A stretch of DNA of 64,000 bases from Ypsolopha sequella (Eukaryota > Arthropoda > Insecta > Lepidoptera > Ypsolophidae): assembly GCA_934047225.1 (NCBI GenBank), contig CAKOHE010000035.1, positions 1 through 64,000 of the forward strand, in the 5' to 3' direction. Numbering within the stretch: the stretch's first letter is position 1; each line of letters begins with the position of its first letter. The notes under the pieces were generated by a model. That model made no database searches. It had not been told where the DNA came from and saw only the letters and a list, made by a program, of their open reading frames with translations. Below are positions 49,845 through 59,819 of the stretch, one piece after another. The translations under genes and the position numbers were made by a program.

Positions 49845-51181
49845 GCATCCTCTATGATGTAGGTATATTGAAATGTCTATGTACTCGTGTGTCATTGAAT
49901 AAAGACCAGGTTTAGACATAATAATGTACTCTGTGGTTTAGACTGATACCTGGAGATGGTTAATGTTTGTTCCATTCTTTGTCATTCTCTATGTATGGGA
50001 ACATTGAGTCGTCGTATGGCATTAGGTGTGCTGAAGTCGAGTATGTGGTAGCGCATGGGGATAAAATGCAACTTTATACGTGTGAAGAGCGACGAGCGTG
50101 GAGACACTTACGTTAACGCTGACCTGTACTCAACAGCAATTATGAAAACTACCACCTACGGTTCCATATCCGAACTTATGGCAGACACCGCTTTGTATCC
50201 ATTTACTTTCGAGGTAAAAAAAAGGCCGTTTGAGAGAATCATTTGGTGCCGATCCTGGGACGCCAGTGAAACGTTTACGATTCTCTGGTAGTTTCTTAGA
50301 TGGTCATTATGAAGTGCTCCTTCCCGATACTAGTTTCTCTGGAGTATGTCCTAATGATCAGTTAAAGGGACTGGGCTTTAAGAAAATCCGTAGCTGACGT
50401 GCAAGAAATATTACCCGAGAGGAAAAAAGGAGGACTACCTACAAAAAGAAATGAGCTGTGCGATTGCGAAGTCACTATATTTTATTAGAGAAATAAAGAT
50501 GACTAATATTAATACAATCACTTAATGTTGGTAGGTAACTAATTAGGAAACAATTAATGATAAATTTGTTAAATAGGTGCTCCCATACTAACTAAAATGA
50601 AAAGGTGCTTCCATACAAACTAAAATAACAGACTTGGCTTTACATAAGATCTCACAACTTTTTACGGTGGAAGGATTGCGTTGCGAGACTCGACATTTTT
50701 GTACATTTTATGTTTTTGATGGGATTACACTTTTCTTCAAACAATTCGTAACATAACTTAACATTAAGGTATGTGCGACACAGGTTTTAATACATTTGCC
50801 CAGAAAGTAGCAATTGAACGGCTGTACTCATAAACAGCCCTTACTAACCCTGCGGTCCGTAATAGAATTACAATGGATCATAAGCCACTTCATACTTTCG
50901 TAATCGATTTTAGCGATATAATTATATTTCGGAACGCAGGGTAAGCCATTGCTAGTGGTAGAAAGAGCTAACCTAAAACTCGCCACCCGCTGTATGATAA
51001 CTGCCTCAATAACCGTGACAGTATACTTACCTGTCTCTTAGTGTCACCCATGAATTTCGATATAGTTTGGAATATTATCTCCTTTTTGAATTTGTATGTA
51101 AATGTTAGTGTACGTTGCCCTGCAATACACGTACCGCACCTCAGCGTTGAATGAGGATAGTTAAAATAAAAATAAAACTAT
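49845..51181. other. No supported gene
   Basis: A GC-richer stretch at 50040-50440 has coding-like patches (TALYPFTFEVKKRPFERII and, in another frame, GHYEVLLPDTSFSGVCPND), but frames are broken and I recognise no family. The remainder is unstructured. Confidence 0.35.
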
Positions 51182-51690
51182 TAAAACTTGACCATCGGCC
51201 GTTTTGGCCGGCCGTCATAACTGGCCAATTACAGGAAAATTAAAACTTGACCATCGGCCGTTTTGGCCGGCCGTCATAACTGGCCAATTACAGGAAAATA
51301 ATAGCGATGAAAAAAAATTGAGCACAAATGAGAAATTTAAAAAAAGAAGTATAATAAATAAAAAAAAATATATTATAAAAATACAATATGGGGTATCAAA
51401 TTGTAGGTATTAAAAAGCTGGTTGTAAAAATATATACTTTTTCTATATTTACTGGCACTGGTTTCGAGGAATCTTTAAAAAGTCCCAAAAATATGTATGT
51501 CCACCCCCCCCCCCCCCCTTATCTCCAAAACTAGTGGACCAAAAAATATTTAAAAAATCGCGGTAATATAATATGTTTACGTAAAGATAAAATGAGAAAT
51601 TCACGAAAAAAAAATGACATAATTAAATTTATCGTCCAAAATACGGAACCCTAGGTACGCGAGCCTGACTCGCACTTGGCCGGTGTTTTA
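51182..51690 (-). repeat. Dispersed GGAACCCTAA-type repeat with a 59-bp tandem duplication
   Basis: Reverse-orientation copy of the repeat at 3395-3972. At one end a 59-base block (TAAAACTTGACCATCGGCCG...) is present twice without change at 51182-51240 and 51241-51299. A run of about 15 C lies at 51504-51518. At the other end are GGAACCCTAGGTACGCGAGC and CTGACTCGCACTTGGCCGG, the head motif of this repeat class. Confidence 0.6.
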
Positions 51691-52055
51691 GGTATATGTA
51701 CAATATTAATAAAGCGACAATTTTGTAGCATCATCTGCGTCGTCCGTTTTTAATACCTTGCTGACTATTTGGAAGATTTTCAAATCGTGGGTTCAACGCA
51801 ACGACATCTCATTATTCAAAGTAGTCAATTTAATTACGCGCGAATATTTAATAAGCCTTGCCTTTCATGTGCTAGAAAATATTTTTTAGTTGCTGTTCAT
51901 GGTGCCCCCCGAGACGTGATGCCCTAATCTAGCCATACTCAAAGTATGCTCCATGGAGGCCTAGGGCTCTGCAAAGCCTTTTGTGTGGGCTCCGTGGAAA
52001 TACTGGTCTCAATGGAAAAACATAAAGTTGCAGAGTACAATATTATAAATATTTT

Positions 52056-52445
52056 TTCAATGCATGTGCTCGTAAAGGCCCACTTTTTATGCATCAAAAC
52101 CGAACAAAAAGTCGATTATTTTGCCCTAGGGCTTTATTATTATAATTTTTTTTAATTTGTTTACAATGGTTGGCTAACCTGCAGCCTTTCCTGTGTACCA
52201 TAGACGTTATACTTTTTTTCCACTGTTTAACGGCTCTGGATACAGTCCTTTTGAGCCAATTATAAGTTAAAGTTCACAAGATTATATTTGTTTTCATTTC
52301 CTCACACTATGCATTGAAAAATGTAGTATGATACACGGGCGTAAAAGCAATAAATTACTCTGTTACGTTTAAAACACTCGCTACGCTCGTGTTTTAAATC
52401 GTCCTCGTAATTTATTCCTTTTTGCCCTAGTAGCATAAACTACTA
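52056..52445 (-). mobile_element. TAGTA-ended non-autonomous element, full-length single copy
   Basis: A 390-base minus-strand copy of the 20.7-21.8 kb family, with the full hairpin (GTTTAAAACACTCGCTACGC...). It sits in the intron just upstream of the transporter exon at 52472. Confidence 0.7.
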
Positions 52446-52471
52446 TCATTATGTTTTCTCCCACATTCCAG

Positions 52472-52578
52472 TTGCCCGAGTTTGAGCTCCCGGACGAAGG
52501 GCCTGGTGCTGAGCTCGTTCTTCTACAGGTATCTGGTGACGCAGCTACTGGGTGGCTGGCTTGCGGCTAAGATCGGAG
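52472..52578 (+). CDS. Internal exon of an SLC17-like MFS transporter
   Basis: TTTTCTCCCACATTCCAG precedes the exon and GTAACAG follows. One base completes a split codon, then the frame reads CPSLSSRTKGLVLSSFFYRY, then LVTQLLGGWLAAKIG. It matches the conserved start of the second transmembrane helix and the following cytoplasmic loop of SLC17-family (sialin/phosphate transporter-like) major facilitators, where the usual form is G-x-x-L-S-S-F-F-Y-G-Y...Q-x-x-G-G-W-x-A. Here the glycine of YGY is arginine, which is unusual. The rest of the gene must lie outside recognised blocks. The exon is flanked on both sides by element-rich intron DNA. Confidence 0.7.
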
Positions 52579-52940
52579 GTAACAGGTCCGTTCCGATTCA
52601 TTGCACGCACGATACCGCCACACCACTTCACTATGTCTGCGTTTGGTTCGTTTGTTCGAATAATTTGAAGTACACCCGCACTCTATTTAGGAAACTATGT
52701 GTCTTTTGTATTGTCAGTCAATCCAAGCTGCCCTGCGTTATCCCATGACATGTAAAATATTTACATATAAAACAATTTTTACAAGTCGAATTTAATCTCA
52801 AAATACAATATTTAACAAATTAACTAAGGTACGTACATTTAAATCACAGGTATATTTAATTTATACAATAACGGCCGCCATTGCTATGCTTCAGGTTTTA
52901 CTTAGCGGCAACTCCGTCTGCCTTTTTTTCTATTTAGAGG

Positions 52941-52963
52941 CATCACATCACATCACATCACAT
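52941..52963 (+). repeat. (CATCA)n microsatellite
   Basis: Short run of CATCA units, unremarkable. Confidence 0.8.
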
Positions 52964-53158
52964 GTGCTCGAGAGATGACTAGAATTCTGCCAGATTATGC
53001 AGTCGTAGCTCGTGACCAACATAAACATTAAACTCCGATAAAATCTAATAATGTAAATCCGACATTTTACTGTAGATTGCGAAACGAATATCGTCCGTAA
53101 CCAAGAGTAAGAGGACAGCTCACAGGCAAAAACCATGCCTGGGACCGATGGATGGCGG

Positions 53159-53178
53159 TATAATAATAATAATAATAA
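53159..53178 (+). repeat. (TAA)n target of the R4/Dong-type element
   Basis: About seven TAA units lie immediately left of the LINE at 53179. Another trinucleotide array lies at its 3' end (57636-57656). Confidence 0.85.
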
Positions 53179-53303
53179 GCCCCTCACAAAACTAACTCCG
53201 CGTCCGGCTTGACCATCTTATGCCACGTGAGGGGCGGACATTGGCAGCATTTAGCTAAATACTTACCAATGACCAATGGAGCACTAGTAAACTCAAAGTA
53301 GCG

Positions 53304-54701
53304 ATGCGGTTAAGAAGTAGGAATATATTACCCCAGGCGGGTACCACTAATGGAGAATCCCGTCCCGAGCGAACAAGCTCGGGCAGCCCTTCGTACTCTG
53401 GGGGGGGCACCATATCGCTATATTCTGAGCTGAAGAGACGGGCTTTTAATGAGAATGTTCCCGAAAATGTCACAACCGACGATCATACGCCGCCGTCACC
53501 TACATCATCCATAAGTTTATTCGCCACACCGGACTCATCACACCATTATTTTTCATCTTCACCTTCTCATGCATCACAATCATCACGAACATCCCTATCA
53601 TCAAACCTATCACCCAATATAGTGGCAACAGATGTTGTGCGGGAGGCATCCGCTGATAATAATCCTGCACCCACTGTTTACCCAAAACGCACGAGACGAA
53701 GATGGTCAATGGAAATGAATACTTTCATCTGGCGTGCATATCTTGAAATAACCAAACTTGAAGCAAATACAACACCATACCTCGATCAGCTTCACGAAAA
53801 ATTTACACTGAAATTCCCAGAAATGCAAGTCTCAAAACAAAATGTCGGAGACCAAAGAAGAGCAATATTACGAAGAAAATTTATATCTCAGAATAGGCTT
53901 CAGGAAATTAGGAAAGAAGTAGAAGAAAGTATACAATCGAATACTACTCGCACAATCACTCAACCAAGACAAGCAGGCCCATCTCAAGCATCACAAAACC
54001 ATACAGTCAACACACAAAAAACACGTAGATTAACTAGGATGCGGTGGTCTAACGATATTAACGAAAACATAATGAAAATATATTACAGTATTACAGACCT
54101 AGAAAGAAACAAGAGCGCTTATCGACCACAACTATATTCTAAATTCATCCAACAATACCCAGAGCTATCTCACATCACAGAGCAACATCTCGCAGATCAA
54201 AGAAGAGCTATAGTAGAAAACAAATATATATCAGTTACCAGATTAGGAAAAATCAAAGAAGAAGTCGAAAGGGAACTAGAACTGCAAAACCGACAAAATA
54301 ATAATTCGGCTTATGATAACTTTGTCATAGAACAGAGCGTAACTAATGAAATAGAAGAGAATATTGACAATAACGAACCCATCACAACTTACAATACCAC
54401 TAATGCATTAAACCATACTTTAGGAGATATTAGTACTTTAGATTGTAATACAACACACACACAACAACAAAACACTCAATGTACACGTTTTCCTTCACGC
54501 ATCGAACCAATTAGTGAAGAAGATCAACTAGGGCTTGTACATTTGTTCGAAGAAACACTCGATAGATTCCGTAATAGTGATCCGACACAAAGACCTTACA
54601 TACCTAGGCAAAAATCAACAAAAAGGTTAGCAGCATCAACTCAATTTATTAACACCACTATTTTACCAAAACACCTAGATTCAACTCATGAATTTACATA
54701 A
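53304..54701 (+). CDS. Dong-1 N-terminal region with two Myb/HTH-like repeats, 465 aa
   Basis: A Ser/Thr/Pro-rich N-terminus (about 1-125) is followed by two related domains: near 130 RRRWSMEMNTFIWRAYLEIT with VGDQRRAILRRKFI, and near 245 TRMRWSNDINENIMKIYYSI with LADQRRAIVENKYI. Each has a Trp-led helical layout and a Q-R-R-A-I helix, as in Myb-like DNA-binding repeats that help R2-group LINEs recognise their target. The frame is stopped by TAA at 54699-54701, then continues open in the same frame into the RT region, so this is the front half of one interrupted polyprotein. TAA is followed by CTA. I consider a nonsense mutation much likelier than readthrough. Confidence 0.75.
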   Translation: MRLRSRNILPQAGTTNGESRPERTSSGSPSYSGGGTISLYSELKRRAFNENVPENVTTDDHTPPSPTSSISLFATPDSSHHYFSSSPSHASQSSRTSLSSNLSPNIVATDVVREASADNNPAPTVYPKRTRRRWSMEMNTFIWRAYLEITKLEANTTPYLDQLHEKFTLKFPEMQVSKQNVGDQRRAILRRKFISQNRLQEIRKEVEESIQSNTTRTITQPRQAGPSQASQNHTVNTQKTRRLTRMRWSNDINENIMKIYYSITDLERNKSAYRPQLYSKFIQQYPELSHITEQHLADQRRAIVENKYISVTRLGKIKEEVERELELQNRQNNNSAYDNFVIEQSVTNEIEENIDNNEPITTYNTTNALNHTLGDISTLDCNTTHTQQQNTQCTRFPSRIEPISEEDQLGLVHLFEETLDRFRNSDPTQRPYIPRQKSTKRLAASTQFINTTILPKHLDSTHEFT

Positions 54702-57569
54702 CTACATACAATAATATACTGTGCAGCGTTTACAGCATCTACCTATAACGGCGCTAAAATTCGTGATAAAACCATAGTAACCAAGGAGACTACACAAAGG
54801 AAAACACCAGCTTGGCAAAATAGATTGGAAACAAAGATTAATAAACTGAGACAAGACATAGGCCGAATGACACAATACGCGCGAGGAAACAGAAGTAGAA
54901 ATTTGACATTACATGTAGAAGAAATAAAAAAAAGACATGGAGTACATGCACAGTATCAAAACAGTAACTCATCAACAGAAGAATATTTAGACACTCTTAA
55001 ACAAAAACTCAACGCCGCATCCAATAGACTCAAACGATATAAAAAATGTACTCTTAGAAAGACACAGAATGCACAATTCATCAACAATGAGAAACTTTTC
55101 TATCGGTCCTTGTCAACAGTTAATGGACAAGAGACTAATCATTCACAAAACGCACCATCACCTGAAAATCTACACAAGTTTTGGTCAAATATATGGTCAG
55201 TCCCTGTTGAGCACAACCAGGACGCTGATTGGATAAATAATCAATCAAATGCCTTAAACCAGATACCAGACATGACTTTTGATACCATACCTTTAGATAC
55301 TTTTCAAAATGTAATCAAAAAGACACACAATTGGAAGGGACCAGGGTCAGATAAAATTCATAATTACTGGTACAAGAAATTAACAAACATACATCCACAT
55401 TTACACAGCTACATTCACCAGTTTATACATTCTCCAGACACATTGCCACACTTTATGACAGATGGAATAACGTACATGATTCCCAAAGACGACGATACTA
55501 TGAATCCTGCCAAGTACAGACCAATCACCTGTCTTCAGACATTTTACAAAATACTTACATCATGTATCAACGAAGTAATTTACAAACATTTGGCCGAAAA
55601 CAATATTCTAGCAGAACAGCAAAAAGGATGCAGGAAATATAGCCAAGGATGCAAAGAGCAGCTAACTATTGATGCAATAGCTATGAAACAGGCGCACACA
55701 AGGAAACGCAACATCTATACCATGTTTATTGATTATCAAAAAGCTTTCGACTCCGTCCCTCATAGCTGGCTTGTTCAAGTGCTCCGAACCTACAAAATTA
55801 ATAATACAATAGTAGAATTTTTGGAAAAAATTATGTTAAACTGGCAAACTATATTAAAAATAAATAGCAATGATAGAGAAATAATAACAGAACCGATAAA
55901 AATACAACGGGGAATCTTCCAAGGTGACGCGTTAAGTCCTTTGTGGTTCTGTTTAGCCCTAAACCCACTTTCACACCAACTGAATGACACCAATACTGGA
56001 TTCAAACTTATTAATAACAACACTCACTTTAAACTTACACATCTTATGTATATGGATGACATCAAACTCTATGCTACTAACAAAGAAGAATTATTTAAAC
56101 TGGCAGATATAACTGAAGCTTTCTCCAATGATATTAAAATGCAGTTTGGCATAAATAAATGTAAAATAAATTCAATTGAAAAAGGCAAAATCGTACAAAA
56201 TAGCTATACGCTAACAACAGGAGACATAATTGAGTCCTTAAATGAAAACTGCACTTATAAATATTTAGGGTTTAACCAAGCAAAAAGCATTGAACAAAAA
56301 CAAACTAGAATAGATCTCACAAAAAAGTTTAAAGACAGATTAACAAAGATATTAAAAACCAACTTATGCTCTCGGAACATCGTTAAGGCTATCAACACCT
56401 ACGCTATCCCCATCTTAACATACTCATTCGGAATAATTAAGTGGTCGAAGACTGACCTAACCAAATTACAGAGGATGATTAATGTACACTTGACTAATTA
56501 CAGAAAACACCACCCCAAATCATGCACACAACGACTAACACTACCGCGGCTAGAAGGAGGAAGAAGAATAATAGATCTACAAAACCTACACAACAAACAA
56601 ATATCGACCCTCAGACAGTATTTTCATACAAAAGCTGAACATTCAGAGCTACACAACTACATAACAAAGATAGATAGAAAACTTACACCACTCAACCTTA
56701 GCAATAAAAACATGCAAGTAAATGAGTCACAAACATTACCATCCGAAAAAATTGATACTTGGAAACAGAAAGCCCTCCACGGAAGACACCGCAAAGATCT
56801 TGAGCAACTGCACGTTGATAAAAACTGGTCCAATGCATGGCTTAAGCAAGGCGAGCTCTTTCCGGAGACGGAGGCATTTATGATCGCTATTCAAGACCAG
56901 GTCATTTATACTAGAAATTACAGGAAACATATTATAAAAGAACGCAATCTATCAAATGACTTATGCAGACACTGTAGCAGCGCTTCAGAAACTATTCAGC
57001 ATATTACGGGAGCTTGTAAAACTATAGTTCAAACGGACTACAAGCACCGGCATGACCAAGTTGCTTCTATTTTACACCAACACTTTGCATACAAGAATAA
57101 ATTTATAGACCAAAAGACCCCATATTATAAATACAAACCTGAAAAAATTCTCGAAAATAACGTTTTGAAAATATACTGGGACCGCACAATCATAACAGAT
57201 AAAACAGTACATTTTAACCGACCGGACATTACCATTCACGACAAACAAAAGAACACAGTTTACTTGATAGATATAGCGATACCCAATACTCACAATCTGC
57301 AATCGACACACACAGAAAAAATAAGCAAGTACAAAGATCTGGCTATGGAAATTAAAACACAATGGCGTGTAAACACTGTTAAAATAGTCCCTATCGTAAT
57401 ATCAACTACAGGTGTTATTCCTAAAAATCTTGTGACTAGTTTAAATACTTTGGATATCCCGACTCATACAATTTATCTCCTGCAAAAAGCTGTAATTCTG
57501 AACACCTGTCGTATCACAAGAAAATTCCTACAGTCTAACTCATCCCAGAACACATACCTATTCATGTAA
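54702..57569 (+). CDS. Dong-1 reverse transcriptase and restriction-like endonuclease region
   Basis: Same frame as 53304-54701 after the single stop; the first ATG is at 54825 (914 codons from there). Conserved blocks: basic linker (LETKINKLRQDIGRMTQYA), RT motifs NPAKYRPITCLQTFYK, MFIDYQKAFDSVPHSWLV, RGIFQGDALSPLWFCLALNP and catalytic YMDD at 56049-56060; HHPKS near residue 560; CRHCSSASETIQHITGAC (56964-57017), the CCHC motif; and a PD-(D/E)xK-type endonuclease with RPDITIHD...VYLIDIAIP (about 57217-57290). Codon use is strikingly A-rich compared with the GC-richer relative at 57657-59808. Confidence 0.85.
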   Translation, partial: LHTIIYCAAFTASTYNGAKIRDKTIVTKETTQRKTPAWQNRLETKINKLRQDIGRMTQYARGNRSRNLTLHVEEIKKRHGVHAQYQNSNSSTEEYLDTLKQKLNAASNRLKRYKKCTLRKTQNAQFINNEKLFYRSLSTVNGQETNHSQNAPSPENLHKFWSNIWSVPVEHNQDADWINNQSNALNQIPDMTFDTIPLDTFQNVIKKTHNWKGPGSDKIHNYWYKKLTNIHPHLHSYIHQFIHSPDTLPHFMTDGITYMIPKDDDTMNPAKYRPITCLQTFYKILTSCINEVIYKHLAENNILAEQQKGCRKYSQGCKEQLTIDAIAMKQAHTRKRNIYTMFIDYQKAFDSVPHSWLVQVLRTYKINNTIVEFLEKIMLNWQTILKINSNDREIITEPIKIQRGIFQGDALSPLWFCLALNPLSHQLNDTNTGFKLINNNTHFKLTHLMYMDDIKLYATNKEELFKLADITEAFSNDIKMQFGINKCKINSIEKGKIVQNSYTLTTGDIIESLNENCTYKYLGFNQAKSIEQKQTRIDLTKKFKDRLTKILKTNLCSRNIVKAINTYAIPILTYSFGIIKWSKTDLTKLQRMINVHLTNYRKHHPKSCTQRLTLPRLEGGRRIIDLQNLHNKQISTLRQYFHTKAEHSELHNYITKIDRKLTPLNLSNKNMQVNESQTLPSEKIDTWKQKALHGRHRKDLEQLHVDKNWSNAWLKQGELFPETEAFMIAIQDQVIYTRNYRKHIIKERNLSNDLCRHCSSASETIQHITGACKTIVQTDYKHRHDQVASILHQHFAYKNKFIDQKTPYYKYKPEKILENNVLKIYWDRTIITDKTVHFNRPDITIHDKQKNTVYLIDIAIPNTHNLQSTHTEKISKYKDLAMEIKTQWRVNTVKIVPIVISTTGVIPKNLVTSLNTLDIPTHTIYLLQKAVILNTCRITRKFLQSNSSQNTYLFM

Positions 57570-57635
57570 ACTACTCTGCACTTGGCCTCGGTCCGTGCCA
57601 CTTTTACCTGTTAGAAAAAGAGAGAAATTAAGAAT

Positions 57636-57656
57636 AAAAATAATAATAATAATAAT
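57636..57656 (+). repeat. (AAT)n array between two R4/Dong-type LINEs
   Basis: Seven AAT units form the 3' border of Dong-1 and the 5' border of the truncated Dong-2. Confidence 0.85.
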
Positions 57657-59808
57657 AGAGTCACTCACTTAGCTCCAAAAAGCGAAGATACCGCGGATCC
57701 ATCGAAATACCGCCCCATCACGTGTCTTTGTACTCTATACAAGACGCTTACTTCCGTTCTGAACTCCAAGATTGGAGTCAACACATTGTTGAAAATCACA
57801 TCATCTCGGATGCTCAGAACGGATGTAGGGGTGGTAGCCGCGGTAGCAAGGAGCTGCTCCTCATTGACGCGGTCGCTGGCAAACTGGTCAGACGCAACCG
57901 TCGGAACTTCTCCGCCGCCTGGATAGACTACAAAAAGGCTTTCGACTCGGTTCCCCACTCTTGGCTCCTAAGGGTCCTTGAGCTGTACAAAGTCGACAAT
58001 AGAGTTCGACACTTCCTTGAAGCATGTATGGGGCAATGGAGTACTATCCTTAGTCTCGCAGGCGAGAAAATGACGGATGCCGATGACCAAATACGGATAA
58101 AAAGGGGTATTTTCCAGGGTGATTGTCTGAGCCCGCTTTGGTTTTGCTTGTCGCTGAACCCTTTGAGTCAACTTTTGGAGAAATCAGCGGCGGGCTTTCA
58201 GTTTCGGAGGGGAGGAATGCGGATATCGCACCTTCTCTACATGGATGACCTGAAGCTTTTTGGCCCCACAGCTCAGAAACTGGAGGAGTTGTTGAAGATC
58301 ACTGATGATTTCAGCAACTCCATCAGAATGGAGCTAGGGGTCGAAAAGTGTGCGGTCTTGCATGTGGAGAGGGGTCATGTTGTTCGAGTCGATGTCGGCT
58401 CCAATCGATTGAAATCCCTTTCTGAGACTGAAACATACCGGTATCTGGGCATGTCCCAAACAATCGGTGTGAATGAAGCAGACATGAAACAAGCCGTTTG
58501 TGGGGTATTTTATAATCGCCTGACAAAAGTGCTTGAGAGCTTTTTGTCGGGCGGAAATAAGGTACGAGCTTATAATGCTTGGGTCATGCCTGTTCTCATG
58601 TACACATTCGGAGTGCTCAGATGGACTGAGACCGAACTAGATGCTCTGGACAGAAAAGTCCGCACAATCCTGACCCTTCATAGGATGCATCATCCGAAAT
58701 CGTCGGTCATGAGACTGTATCTCCCGCGGAAGTGTGGTGGTCGAGGCTTTTTAAACGCCAAGGCTATGCACAACCGTGAAATATGCAGTCTCAGGGATTA
58801 TTTCCTGTCGAAAACGGATGATGCAATCCATAAAGAAGTCGTGGCATGTGATAAAGGACTCACCCCTTTGTCCTTAGCCAGCGAAGAATGGCGCGACCCG
58901 GTTGTACTTAGCACCGCTGAACGAGAGTCTGTGTGGCGAGGAAAGGAATTGCACGGGAGGTTTCACAAGGCCCTTCACGAGCCTCACGTTGACAAAAAAA
59001 CCTCCATGCATTGGCTGCGCTTTGGTGACCTCTTCGGGGAAACCGAAGGTTTTGTCTGTGCAATACAAGATCAGGTGATCAAGACGCGCAACTACCGGAA
59101 ATACATTATCAAGGATGGGACCCAGGACATCTGCCGGGCATGTGCCCATCCTGGAGAATCTCTCCGACATATTATTTCCGGGTGTTCCGCTCTTGCCAAC
59201 ACTGAGTATCTGCACAGACACAACCAAGTGGCCAAAATCCTTCATCAAGAATTCGCCCACAAGTACGACCTCGTAAATCAGAAGGTGCCATATTACAAGT
59301 ACTCACCGGCGCCAGTACTAGAAAACGGCCGCGCCAAGCTCTACTGGGATCGGTCTGTCATCACGGATAGGACTATTCTCACGAATAAACCTGATATCGT
59401 GTTGGTGGACCGGGCGCAGTCTCGGGTGTTTTTGGTTGATATCACAATCCCACACGATGAGAACCTCGTGAAAGCCGAAACCGAGAAGAGGAGGAAGTAT
59501 CTCGACCTGGCTCACGAGGTTACCGACATGTGGGGCGTGGCATCCACCGAGACAATCCCAGTTGTTTTATCCGCGAACGGGTTAATACCAACCAGTCTCG
59601 AAACCAACCTGAAACGGTTGGGATTCCGCGGCAGTTCGCTTCCAGCGCGGATGCAGAAGGCGGTTCTACTCGATACTGCTCGCATCGTTCGCCGGTTTCT
59701 TTCCCTGGGGCTCTGAACCTCGGTCGACTGTGCTTCTGCCGAGGGATGTACCGTCTCTCTCTCTTTAAATTTTGGCCAAGAGGGAGAGACGAGATCAAAA
59801 ATTCTCGA
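57657..59808 (+). mobile_element. 5'-truncated R4/Dong-type LINE (Dong-2)
   Basis: Begins directly after the AAT array inside the RT domain (VTHLAPKSEDTADPSKYRPI in frame) and ends at another AAT run (59809-59819). The 5' truncation and microsatellite at both ends fit target-primed insertion into the array adjoining Dong-1. It is clearly the same clade as Dong-1 but a different lineage, with much higher GC content. Confidence 0.75.
57658..59716 (+). pseudogene. Dong-2 RT-endonuclease, truncated and frameshifted near its start
   Basis: The first ~110 bases (to about 57775) read in one frame (YRPITCLCTLYKTLTSVLNS). The rest continues in another frame from about 57776 (HIVENHIISDAQNGCRGGSR) to the stop at 59714-59716, so there is one frameshift. 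Then: WIDYKKAFDSVPHSWLLRVL, RGIFQGDCLSPLWFCLSLNP, catalytic YMDD at 58238-58249, HHPKSS, HGRFHKALHEPHVDKKTSMH, the CCHC motif CRACAHPGESLRHIISGC, and the restriction-like endonuclease KPDIVLVDRAQSRVFLVDIT. All RT catalytic residues present are intact. The apparent ATG at 57722 is in the wrong frame for the true protein. Confidence 0.8.
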
Positions 59809-59819
59809 AATAATAATAA
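59809..59819 (+). repeat. (AAT)n run at the Dong-2 / PLE junction
   Basis: Short AAT array closing Dong-2. The Penelope-like sequence starts close behind it. Confidence 0.7.

Larger units (their letters stand above)
53179..57635 (+). mobile_element. Full-length R4/Dong-type LINE (Dong-1)
   Basis: A 4.46-kb element between two TAA/AAT arrays, with a long single reading frame broken by one stop. The 5' end begins AGCCCCTCAC and contains an inverted GTGAGGGGC near 53225. It encodes N-terminal DNA-binding-like repeats, a reverse transcriptase, a CCHC motif and a C-terminal restriction-like endonuclease, the arrangement of the R2/R4 group. The Dong element of Bombyx mori is known to insert in TAA repeats, which agrees with the flanks here. 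Clade assignment is inference from architecture and target. Confidence 0.75.

Noticed and set aside
50055..50440. A host gene or OTU-like protease in the GC-richer stretch.
   Set aside because: Coding-like patches are in different frames, with no splice borders to link them and no recognisable catalytic motif.
57722..57775. Translation start of Dong-2 at the ATG near 57722.
   Set aside because: Conserved RT residues upstream and across this stretch read in a different frame. The ATG is out of frame with the true protein, which is truncated and frameshifted.
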